Shown: piece by piece, positions 8,121 through 16,489 of the stretch
How the letters are laid out: each line of letters begins with the position of its first letter
Numbering within the stretch: position 1 is the stretch's first letter
Made by a program: the position numbers and the translations under genes
Source of the DNA: Niastella koreensis GR20-10
Lineage (GTDB): Bacteria > Bacteroidota > Bacteroidia > Chitinophagales > Chitinophagaceae
Assembly: GCF_000246855.1 (NCBI RefSeq)
Contig: NC_016609.1
Span: forward strand, 7,638,744 to 7,702,743
Reading direction: 5' to 3'
Length of the DNA: 64,000 nt
Notes under the pieces: generated by a model
What the model was told of the DNA's origin: nothing
What the model saw: the letters and a program-made list of their open reading frames with translations, nothing else
The model's database searches: none

Positions 8121-9581
8121 TTACCATACAAATGTTCCCACGGCGCCACCATACAGGCTGGTAGTTACCATTTTGCCATTGAATTTTATATTGAAAGGTT
8201 CCGTATCGGTTCCCTTGTTCAAAGCTATCAATACTTTTTTACCTTCCGGATTTTTGAACGCTACGGTTACAATATTACCTGCATCTACTGACCCTATTCT
8301 GATTGAACCGGGACGAACAAACTTGGATGCATGCGCAATAATATAATAGGACACATTGCGGGTAACGGTTGAACCTATTGTAAGGGCGCCCAAACAGGTA
8401 GTACATCCTCCGGGGGTATGCGGGTTGTAACCGGCATCTGCAGCCAGGTTCCACTCCAGCACATTACGGCTCCAGTTACGGGTAGCCCCAATGATCAGGT
8501 TCTCTACATGCCATTTCAGATCGGTAGGAAAGTTTCCAGGGCCACCTACCCATTGTTCAGTAAAGTAAACGGCTTTGTCGGGATACGCATCATGCACCTG
8601 GGTAAGCGCTGTAATGCTGCCGCCATACAGGTGAAAGGCAGAACCATTTACATAGGGCTTCGCACCGGCATCACTTAAAACAGTGATCGGATAATCGGGC
8701 TTGTCGGCATTGTGATCGTAAGCGATGATCTTGGTATTAATACCGGCTGCGGCAAAAGCGGGCCCTAAATTATTTTTGATGAAGGTGGCCTGCTCTGTGG
8801 CCTGCATTACCATGCTGGGATTGTTACCGCCATGCAGTGGTTCGTTCTGTGGAGTAATAGCATCGATGGTGATACCTTCGGCCTTCATGGCCTGAATGTA
8901 TTTCACAAAATAATTGGCGTAAGTAGCATAACATTCCGGCTTCAGGCTGCCGCCTACAAAGCTGCCGGTGCTCTTCATCCACAACGGGGCCGACCAGGGT
9001 GACCCTAATATCTTGATGGCAGGATTTAATGCAACGATCTTTTTCAGGATGGGTATCAGGTCCTGCTTTTCCCTGTCAATGCTGAAGTTGGTAAGGTTGG
9101 GGTCGGTTTGCCCTGAAGGCATATCATCATAGGTAAATGTAGAAGCGCTGAGGTCTGAAGCGCCAATACTTATACGTAAATAACTTATTCCAATGTTGGT
9201 ACTGTCCCACAAAAAAAGCTCCTTCAATAACGGGTCAAGGGTAGCCGCGGGCAGGGAATTCAGCAGGGAAGCACTGCCGCCGGTTAAGGTGTACCCAAAA
9301 CCGTCGATGGATTGAAAGGTTTGTGTGGTATCAACTTCTATGGTGGTGGCAGCACTACCGCCAGCTGAAAATACCAGCTTTACATTCTGTTTATTGAACA
9401 ATACATCCCGGTCGCCACGGGTTAAGTAAAAAAGTACATCACTTGCAACAGGCGGATCTGGTGTAGGCGGTGGATTTTCTTTAACACTGCTCTTTTTACA
9501 GTCGCCGCCCAGCATCATACAAAACAACAATACTACAGGGTTGAACATACTATATGGGGGATTTCTTTTTACTGACTTCAT
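8121..9581 (-). CDS. GH30-family glycoside hydrolase, lipoprotein
   Basis: 486 residues. The N-terminus has a lipobox ending in GGDC followed by KKSS, so it is probably lipid-anchored and surface-exposed. GH30 marks: SIDGFGYTLTGGSASLLNSL, GSPWSAPLWMKSTGSF, acid/base Glu in ITPQNEPLHGG and nucleophile Glu in AVYFTEQWVGG. It is paralogous to the next gene (6640-8103) but has distinct loops, so the two may act in sequence: a surface endo-enzyme and a periplasmic one (inference). It overlaps the next gene's longest frame by 7 bp. A hairpin separates it from susD. Confidence 0.88.
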   Translation of the reverse strand: MKSVKRNPPYSMFNPVVLLFCMMLGGDCKKSSVKENPPPTPDPPVASDVLFYLTRGDRDVLFNKQNVKLVFSAGGSAATTIEVDTTQTFQSIDGFGYTLTGGSASLLNSLPAATLDPLLKELFLWDSTNIGISYLRISIGASDLSASTFTYDDMPSGQTDPNLTNFSIDREKQDLIPILKKIVALNPAIKILGSPWSAPLWMKSTGSFVGGSLKPECYATYANYFVKYIQAMKAEGITIDAITPQNEPLHGGNNPSMVMQATEQATFIKNNLGPAFAAAGINTKIIAYDHNADKPDYPITVLSDAGAKPYVNGSAFHLYGGSITALTQVHDAYPDKAVYFTEQWVGGPGNFPTDLKWHVENLIIGATRNWSRNVLEWNLAADAGYNPHTPGGCTTCLGALTIGSTVTRNVSYYIIAHASKFVRPGSIRIGSVDAGNIVTVAFKNPEGKKVLIALNKGTDTEPFNIKFNGKMVTTSLYGGAVGTFVW

Positions 9582-9596
9582 TGGACAAGTTTTGAT

Positions 9597-9631
9597 AATA
9601 AGACCTGCCAGGCGACCCAGCAGGCCTTATT
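9597..9631 (-). terminator. Intra-operon hairpin between susD and GH30
   Basis: 12-bp arms (9597-9608 and 9620-9631) with a single G-T mismatch and an 11-base loop, between the susD stop (9638) and the GH30 start (9581). On the minus strand it ends in TTATTATC rather than a clean T-run, so it may attenuate or protect the susCD message rather than stop transcription fully. Confidence 0.5.
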
Positions 9632-9637
9632 ATTCCT

Positions 9638-11152
9638 TTATTGATAATTCGGATTCTGCTGAATTTTTGTACCCTGTGTTTCCCTGAACGGAATCGGGAA
9701 TATCTCATGTGTGCCTTTCTTAAACCCTCTGCCTGCCAAAACTGTGGGCGCATCACCCCATCTTACAAGGTCGAACCAGCGATGCCCTTCACCGGCGAGT
9801 TCGGCCCGGCGTTCTGTTTTAATAGCATCCAGGGTAACGGGCACAGAGGGCAAGCCAACCCTGGCCCTTACTGCATCCAGCAACGCCTGTGCTCTGGCGC
9901 CGGTAGCGCCTAATGCTTCGGCCTCCATTAAATAGGTATCGGCCAACCGGATATAATAGGTATTCTGACGATAGTTCAATTCTGAAGCTCCACCGCCTTT
10001 TGATACATCTACTTTACGTGGAAGGAATTTATTCAGGAAGTAACCGGTATTCATGTAACCTGCAATGTATTTTGCCTTACCAGCAGTTTGCAGAGCATTC
10101 AGATCCAGTAAAGTGGCATCTTTACGGGGATCGTTCTTAATGAAATTATAGAAGTCCTGCGTGAACACCATAAAGCTCCAGCCCGATGGAAGGTCCGGCG
10201 CCGAAGCATCTATCTTTTCATAACTTCTGGGACCAACCATAACATTGGCTGTATTGCCCTCGTCGTTACCTGCACCCCAAAAGCTCCAGTCAGAATTACC
10301 AGCGGCGCTGTGTGTTTCCTCGAAAATGCTCTCACTGTTGAACTTGTTCGAAGGCACCCACAGATCGCTGAAATTGGTGAGCAGTTTATAACCATATGCA
10401 CTGGTACCGCCGGGTGTAGCACCATTTACATCGGCCAGCTGCTGGGCTGCCTGGGTATTCTTTTTTTCATAGAGGTATACTTTTCCCAATATCGCCTCGG
10501 CTGCACCTTTTGTGAGGCGGCCGCCATCGGTTGCAACATTTATTGTAGCAGGCAATACGGTAATTGCTTCAGTAAGGTCTTTTTCAATTTGTGCATATAC
10601 ATCCTCTGGTTTTGCCTGGTCTACATTAAACATGTTGTCGTTGGTTAACGGTTCCAGGATCAATGGAACGTTTTTAAACATGCGCACCAGGTTAAAATAA
10701 TAATGGGCACGTAATGCTTTTGCTTCCCCTGCAAACCTCGCTTTCAACGTTTCATCCATTACTGTTTTGGGCAATTTCTGCAATAACAAATTGGCCCTGG
10801 CTATACCCTGGTAGGGATCGTTCCAATAACTGGCAGCCATCAGGTTCGAGGTCATGGTGTAATTGGAGAACGCCTGTAACTGGGTGCCATCGGTTGCGCC
10901 GCCACCACCGGCATAATGATCGTCAGAACCTGAATTCATGAGCGCCAGCATATTTTCAAACCCACCCGAGTTCTTTCTTAATGGATCATAAACTGCTACC
11001 AGCGCTGCAAATGCCTGGTCCTTGTCTTTGTAATAAAATTCAGAGAGGAACTGGCCCTGCGGTGTTAAGTCAACAAAGCTTTTTTTACAAGCCGCCAGGG
11101 TATTTATTGCGATAATTGCTATTATTAAGTAATTTATTTTTATGGTTCGCAT
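9638..11152 (-). CDS. SusD/RagB-family glycan-binding lipoprotein (pair 1)
   Basis: 504 residues. The signal peptide ends in lipobox LAAC followed by KKSF. The SusD N-terminal region carries TPQGQFLSEFYYKDKDQAFA, helical TPR-like repeats follow (AKALRAHYYFNLVRMFKNVP), and the C-terminus has TERRAELAGEGHRWFDLVRW and IFPIPFRE, typical SusD signatures. SusD caps the SusC channel on the cell surface and captures glycan. It lies 25 bp downstream of its susC partner and upstream of the two GH30 genes, forming the core of a polysaccharide-utilisation locus. Confidence 0.93.
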   Translation of the reverse strand: MRTIKINYLIIAIIAINTLAACKKSFVDLTPQGQFLSEFYYKDKDQAFAALVAVYDPLRKNSGGFENMLALMNSGSDDHYAGGGGATDGTQLQAFSNYTMTSNLMAASYWNDPYQGIARANLLLQKLPKTVMDETLKARFAGEAKALRAHYYFNLVRMFKNVPLILEPLTNDNMFNVDQAKPEDVYAQIEKDLTEAITVLPATINVATDGGRLTKGAAEAILGKVYLYEKKNTQAAQQLADVNGATPGGTSAYGYKLLTNFSDLWVPSNKFNSESIFEETHSAAGNSDWSFWGAGNDEGNTANVMVGPRSYEKIDASAPDLPSGWSFMVFTQDFYNFIKNDPRKDATLLDLNALQTAGKAKYIAGYMNTGYFLNKFLPRKVDVSKGGGASELNYRQNTYYIRLADTYLMEAEALGATGARAQALLDAVRARVGLPSVPVTLDAIKTERRAELAGEGHRWFDLVRWGDAPTVLAGRGFKKGTHEIFPIPFRETQGTKIQQNPNYQ

Positions 11153-11177
11153 AACCTTTAATTAGTTGTGTTAATAA

Positions 11178-14100
11178 TTAGAATGTCAATTGAACACCGC
11201 CGATGAATGAGCGGGCCTGTGGGTAAACACCTCTGTCTACACCAAATACAGCACCACCAATTTCAGGGTCATAACCGGTATACCCGGTAATGGTAAACAG
11301 GTTTTCAGCTGTGAGGTATACGCGCAGCCTGTTTGCTTTGATCTTGCTGATAAGCTTTTCAGGCAGCGTATAACCAAATTGCATCAGCTTAAACCGGGCA
11401 TAATCTCCTTTTTCCAGGTAGAAATCCGACATGTTTGTAAAGTTGCCATTGGGGTCGGAAGTTGACAGGCGTGGAAACGAATTTGAAGTGCCTTCACCTG
11501 TCCAACGGCCCAATACTTTTGTTTGATAATTGGCGTTGCCAATATCCAGGCGGCGCAGCCCCTGGAAGATCTTGCTGCCTGCAGTACCCTGTAAAAAGGC
11601 CATGAAGTCAAAACCTTTGTAACTCGCATTCAGCGTTAAACCATATGTGTATTTTGGAAGGCCGTTACCCAAAAATGTTTTATCCAGGTTATCACCAGTG
11701 AAGTGTCCATCACCATTTACATCCACCCATTTAAAATCACCTGGTTTGGCATTGGGTTGAATCAACTCACCGTTCTTGTTTCTATAAGCATCGATCTCAG
11801 CCTGGTTTTGGAAAATACCTGCGCTTTTAAATCCAAAGAAAGAATTGTAGGCCTGACCTACCTGTGTACGGGTTATAGCGCCCATTGTTTGAAAGCTGGC
11901 ATCGCCGGTGATGAAATTAGCATCCCGTTGCACATAGACGATCTCGTTTTTGAGATACGAGAAATTTGCCATTACCCCAAAGTTGAAATCCTTGATACTC
12001 TTGCGGTATCCCAATTCAACTTCCACCCCCTTGTTTTCCATATTGGCAATATTGGCTGCCGGTGCATTAGGCACACCCACATACCCGGGAATAGGTACCT
12101 GACGTAAAATGCCGTTGGTCTTTTTAATATAGTAATCGAAAGTAAGCGTGAGTGATTTTATCAGCTGGGCATCGAAACCAATATTGGTTTGTGATGTTTG
12201 CTCCCAGTGCAGGTCCCTGTTATCGAGCGACAGTGGCCCGTAACCATTGGTAATAACATCTGATGTGCCGTACGTATAGTTGTAACCGCCGGAGATTACA
12301 GAAAGATAACGGAAATCTGCAATGGCGTCGTTACCCACAACACCATAACCACCTCTCACCTTCAGGCGATCGACCACTTTTTGAGCCGGCCAGAATGCTT
12401 CGTTCGATACGTTCCATCCTACAGAAAAAGATGGGAACACCCCATATTTCTTGTTCATCCCAAATCTTGTTGAGCCGTCCTGTCTGATGATACCGGTGAA
12501 CAGGTATCGTTCATCATAATTATAGCTCACCCGCGAAAACAGGGAGGATAATTTGTGTTGAACAAGGTCAGATGAGGTAGAGTTCCTGTTGGCCTGGGAA
12601 ATATCAAAGTTAAAAGAGGCGTCCTTGTAACTGGTGATGGGCAAGTTATACAAGGTAACACTCGACGCACCGCCGATGTTTTCCACATAAGCGCCCTGAC
12701 CCGCCAGCACCGTTAAATTATGTTTTCCGAAACTATTGTTATATGTTATCGTATTCTCAATATTCCAGTTGAAGCTGTTGTTATTTGCTTTATTATAATT
12801 ATTCTGAGAGGTTTTTACTGTTGCACTGAGGTAATAAAATGGAGTAAAACCTGTATTGCCCCAATAAGCGAGCTTTCCGCCCATGGTAGATCTTACCTTA
12901 AAGTGTTTGCCAAGCGCTGCTTCCAGCCAGGCATTGCCCACAAAGTCATCGCTCCAGTTATATTGCCCCAGGCGGGTTTGAATATATGCCTGCGGGTTAC
13001 TCATTTCCTGGCCAACATAGGAGGAGATGCCGTAGGGATTTCCACTGGCGTCCCTTATTACCGGGTTGTTGCTGTACGGGTTGGCGCCTGCAATTGCCGG
13101 ATCGGTTACTACCAATGGAGTTGTAGGATCGAGGTTGATGGCTGAAGACAAAGGGCCGCCAAACTCACTGTTGGTATTGCCAAGGCCAACAGTTTTTTGA
13201 TGGGAGTAACCGAGGTTTTCACCAAACGTGAAGATCTTACTGATCTTATGTGTTGAGTTGATCCGGAGGTTTTTGCGGGTATAGTTGGAGATGGGCCCGG
13301 CAACGATACCTGCCTGGTCCTGGTAACCGAATGAAAAATAAAAGGTCGATCTGTCGGTACCGCCACTCAAACTTACTTCGTGTGAAAAGCGGGCTGCATG
13401 ATCATTAAAAATAGCATCCTGCCAATCGGTGCCAGCCCCCAGTGAGTTAGGATCGGCAAACACTTTTGCACCACCACCATTTACCGATTTCTCGTTTATG
13501 ATAGTAGCATATTGAGTAGCATTTAACAGGTCCAGTTTTTTAGCTACGCGCGAAACACCATAAAAACCATTGTAGCTTGCAGTTAGTTTGCCGCTTTTCC
13601 CTTTTTTAGTGGTAACCAGAATTACCCCGGTAGCCGCCCGCGTTCCGTAAATAGCTGCAGAAGCGGCATCTTTCAGTACTTCAATCGATTCAATGTCGCT
13701 TTGGTTCAGGTAGCCGATACCGCCCTGGTCAACTACCACCCCATCAACAACCCACAGTGGATTGTTATTATTATTGTCTTTACCATCGTTAAAAGTGGTA
13801 ACACCACGCACCCTGATGGTAGAAACGGAACCGGGTTGACCATTGTTTTGTGCAATGGTTACACCGGCAACCCTTCCCTGTAACGCCTGCTCAATGCGGT
13901 TACTGGGAACATTTTCGAGGTCTTTGGCTTTTACACTGGAGATGGCGCCTGTAACTACTTTTTTACTGGCAGTACCATATCCAATTACCACTACTTCGTC
14001 GAGCCCCGTTGCAGCCCCTACATCTTCCAGTTGTACATCAATGGAACCGCTTTCGGGAACAGACACCTCTTTGTTGCTCATGCCAACATAAGAGATCACC

Positions 14101-14321
14101 ATCGTTACTTTACGACTGGGAACATGAATGGAGAACTTACCCTCCTGATCGGATGTAGTGGCAATATTAGAGCCTTTAATAGCCACTGTTGCCCCCATCA
14201 GGGGCTCCCCGGTTTTAGCAGATACCTTACCGGTCACTAAAATTTCCTGTGCGAATACAGGCAGAAGAACAGCCTGTAATACCAGCACTGCAATGACAAA
14301 GCGCAGAATTTTCATATGCAA
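11178..14321 (-). CDS. SusC/RagA-family TonB-dependent transporter (pair 1)
   Basis: 1047 residues. Signal peptide (ILRFVIAVLVLQAVLLPVFA), a carboxypeptidase-regulatory-like Ig domain at about 25-105 (GKVSAKTGEPLMGATVAIKG), a plug domain at about 115-235 (GLDEVVVIGYGTASKKVV, AASAAIYGTRAATGVILVTT), then a 22-strand barrel ending in SFIGGVQLTF. It imports oligosaccharides across the outer membrane with TonB energy. Start is Met1 or Met3 (14315), which gives the cleaner signal peptide. Transcribed after GH5-CBM6 and before susD. No N-terminal STN domain is present, so anti-sigma-factor-coupled regulation is unlikely. Confidence 0.93.
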   Translation of the reverse strand: MHMKILRFVIAVLVLQAVLLPVFAQEILVTGKVSAKTGEPLMGATVAIKGSNIATTSDQEGKFSIHVPSRKVTMVISYVGMSNKEVSVPESGSIDVQLEDVGAATGLDEVVVIGYGTASKKVVTGAISSVKAKDLENVPSNRIEQALQGRVAGVTIAQNNGQPGSVSTIRVRGVTTFNDGKDNNNNNPLWVVDGVVVDQGGIGYLNQSDIESIEVLKDAASAAIYGTRAATGVILVTTKKGKSGKLTASYNGFYGVSRVAKKLDLLNATQYATIINEKSVNGGGAKVFADPNSLGAGTDWQDAIFNDHAARFSHEVSLSGGTDRSTFYFSFGYQDQAGIVAGPISNYTRKNLRINSTHKISKIFTFGENLGYSHQKTVGLGNTNSEFGGPLSSAINLDPTTPLVVTDPAIAGANPYSNNPVIRDASGNPYGISSYVGQEMSNPQAYIQTRLGQYNWSDDFVGNAWLEAALGKHFKVRSTMGGKLAYWGNTGFTPFYYLSATVKTSQNNYNKANNNSFNWNIENTITYNNSFGKHNLTVLAGQGAYVENIGGASSVTLYNLPITSYKDASFNFDISQANRNSTSSDLVQHKLSSLFSRVSYNYDERYLFTGIIRQDGSTRFGMNKKYGVFPSFSVGWNVSNEAFWPAQKVVDRLKVRGGYGVVGNDAIADFRYLSVISGGYNYTYGTSDVITNGYGPLSLDNRDLHWEQTSQTNIGFDAQLIKSLTLTFDYYIKKTNGILRQVPIPGYVGVPNAPAANIANMENKGVEVELGYRKSIKDFNFGVMANFSYLKNEIVYVQRDANFITGDASFQTMGAITRTQVGQAYNSFFGFKSAGIFQNQAEIDAYRNKNGELIQPNAKPGDFKWVDVNGDGHFTGDNLDKTFLGNGLPKYTYGLTLNASYKGFDFMAFLQGTAGSKIFQGLRRLDIGNANYQTKVLGRWTGEGTSNSFPRLSTSDPNGNFTNMSDFYLEKGDYARFKLMQFGYTLPEKLISKIKANRLRVYLTAENLFTITGYTGYDPEIGGAVFGVDRGVYPQARSFIGGVQLTF

Positions 14322-14490
14322 GTCAGTTGTTAGTTAATAATGAACAAATCGAAAATCTAAAGTAGAACCTTGACAAAGCCTGGCCTAAAAAGGCGCCCCA
14401 TCAATACCCCATCAATGGAGGGGGTAAGCGCTTCCATGCGGGTTTTCGCCCCCTCTTTACCACATCATCCATCAACTTTGCCCGGGAAAT

Positions 14491-14528
14491 CTTCGATACT
14501 TCGACTTCGCTCAGTATGCTCGCTCAAC
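14491..14528. repeat. Dispersed CTGAGCGAAG-type repeat
   Basis: Minus-strand reading contains ACTGAGCGAAGTCGAAGTAT, a sequence shared in part with 53240-53262 in this window. It sits a few bases past the GH5-CBM6 stop codon in the 210-bp gap before susC. It looks like a small dispersed intergenic element. No function is evident. Confidence 0.45.
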
Positions 14529-14531
14529 TTT

Positions 14532-16274
14532 TTATTTCACTTCTGTGAACTGCATATCTCCTAAACTCATATCGCCTGCATCGATATAAATGCGAAGGTT
14601 ATTCGGTCCTTTTTTCAATTCTATATCGTTTATTTCGAGTGCCTGCCAGCCGTTTGCTTTGGGTACTGCAATTTGTTTGGCGGTTTTATTATTTACCAGG
14701 AAGGAAAGTCTGGCATCTTCTTTCGCCGGATTGCAATTCAGTTTTATCTGGTAATGCCCGGCTTTTACCACATTCAAGGTGTATTGCAGCCATTCGCCGG
14801 CTTCGGTATGGTTCACATAATAACTATCTGTAGTATGGTCTGCGGCAATATCCACCCCATCATTCCGGTATACGCGGCCCTGGTTACCCCCTCTTACCCC
14901 GTTTGAAATGTGGTAGTCGGCCGTATCCTTATCAAAGTAGGCCGCGCCATTTCTACCCAAATCGTAATCAACTGATTTTACAACGGCACCATTTTGGATC
15001 ACATTCGCTTTAAACGGAATTGTCGTTTGGGAATATGGCTGTCTGAACAGGGCATCCAGCACATCTCGTTTGATGGTGGTGTTCTCCAGTTTTAAAGCGG
15101 CGGCCAGTTGCATTACCCCGTTATAGGCTTCCGCGGCAGTGGGGCGGGGTCCCCGGTTCCCCCAGTAGGCAAGCACCTTGTCGTAATCTTTATTGGAATG
15201 CACCTGCATGGGATTGTTGTTACCCAGCTTTTTCAATGGCCACCAGGCCCAGCCAATATTGTTTACTTCCAGCAACTGCACCGCTTCGGTAAACCAAACG
15301 TTTGAGTTTTCGCCGGTTTCACCCAACCACACCGGCACCTTGTATTTATCCCGGGTTTCCAGGATGTTCTTTATGGATCCGGTGGTATTGAAACTCCAGT
15401 ATTTGTGAAAGCTCAACGCCATATTATTATCCCAGGTGGGCAGAATACCATTATAATTATTACCCCAGCCGTTTCCTTCTATTATAATAAGGTGCTTTTT
15501 ATCTGCTTCGCGAATGGCTTTGGTAATGTCCATCATCAACTGTTTCAGGGGCTGGTTTCCTTTTTCCTTCAAACCGTTCTTATCATTGGCCAGGTCTTCA
15601 AAGCCCCAGTTGGGTTCATTTAAAATATCGTAACCGCCAATATTTGGTTCGTTGGCATAGCGTTCGGCCAGCTTTTTCCAAAGGGCGATCGTTTTCTGGC
15701 GGTTGGCTTCACTTTCCCAAAGCGATGGTTTAGCAGGGTCGCGGTCAGAAATATTCAGGTCGTTCCCCTGGCCACCGGGCGCCGCATGCAGGTCAAGTAT
15801 AAGGTACATCTGGTTGGCTTTGCACCAGGCCACCAGGCTGTCTGTGATGCGAAAGCCCTTATCGAGCCAGGTTTGTTTGCCAGCTTCAGGTTCCTTGTCA
15901 ACCGGCAGGGTATATAGGGCATAGTGCATGGGCAATCGTACAGAATTAAAACCCCAGGCTTTCATTGAATCTATGTCAATACGGCGAGTATGGTTGGCCA
16001 GCCAGGCATCATAAAATGCGTTCGTGCTTTCTTCTCCAATCAGGTCGGCGATGCGTGCTTTGATCGTATGCTGCATTCCCTGGCCATTTACCTGAAGCAT
16101 ATATCCTTCCTGTAACATCCAGCCTCCCAAACCAACGCCGCGCAGCAAAACGTTTTGGCCTTTTTCATTCACTATCTGTTTGCCACTGGCGTGTAAAAAA
16201 CCCTGGGCCCTGGTTTGAGGGCGTACCAGAATTATAAGGAGTAACAACAAGGTCGTTAGCCGGATGTATGCCAT
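14532..16274 (-). CDS. GH5-family glycoside hydrolase with C-terminal CBM6
   Basis: 580 residues. Signal peptide (LLLLLIILVRPQTRA), a GH5 catalytic domain at about 25-345 (LRGVGLGGWMLQEGYML, DLHAAPGGQGND, acid/base Glu in YDILNEPNWGF, HKYW, nucleophile Glu in VWLGETGEN), a linker, and a carbohydrate-binding module of the CBM6 type at about 440-580 (NHTEAGEWLQYTLNV, LRIYIDAGDMSLGDMQF). Fungal and bacterial GH5 relatives with this N-terminus act on beta-1,3- or beta-1,6-glucans, so a beta-glucan target fits the neighbouring GH30 enzymes (inference). It is the first gene of the minus-strand run and divergent from the regulator at 16490. Confidence 0.88.
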   Translation of the reverse strand: MAYIRLTTLLLLLIILVRPQTRAQGFLHASGKQIVNEKGQNVLLRGVGLGGWMLQEGYMLQVNGQGMQHTIKARIADLIGEESTNAFYDAWLANHTRRIDIDSMKAWGFNSVRLPMHYALYTLPVDKEPEAGKQTWLDKGFRITDSLVAWCKANQMYLILDLHAAPGGQGNDLNISDRDPAKPSLWESEANRQKTIALWKKLAERYANEPNIGGYDILNEPNWGFEDLANDKNGLKEKGNQPLKQLMMDITKAIREADKKHLIIIEGNGWGNNYNGILPTWDNNMALSFHKYWSFNTTGSIKNILETRDKYKVPVWLGETGENSNVWFTEAVQLLEVNNIGWAWWPLKKLGNNNPMQVHSNKDYDKVLAYWGNRGPRPTAAEAYNGVMQLAAALKLENTTIKRDVLDALFRQPYSQTTIPFKANVIQNGAVVKSVDYDLGRNGAAYFDKDTADYHISNGVRGGNQGRVYRNDGVDIAADHTTDSYYVNHTEAGEWLQYTLNVVKAGHYQIKLNCNPAKEDARLSFLVNNKTAKQIAVPKANGWQALEINDIELKKGPNNLRIYIDAGDMSLGDMQFTEVK

Positions 16275-16489
16275 AAGAATTTTTTTTAATGCGGGGGTCG
16301 TTTATGGCTAAATTATAAATATGCCAATCAAATCTGCGTTTTGGCACCACATCATTACCACATCAAAAAGGCCTTAAATTGTTAAAACACAACTACTTTA
16401 CCACTTCATCGCCACATCCGCCCCCTTTTTTATATTTCACATTTACCTAACTTAGTGTGATCACGTATTCAAAGCCCTCAATTGCTGTC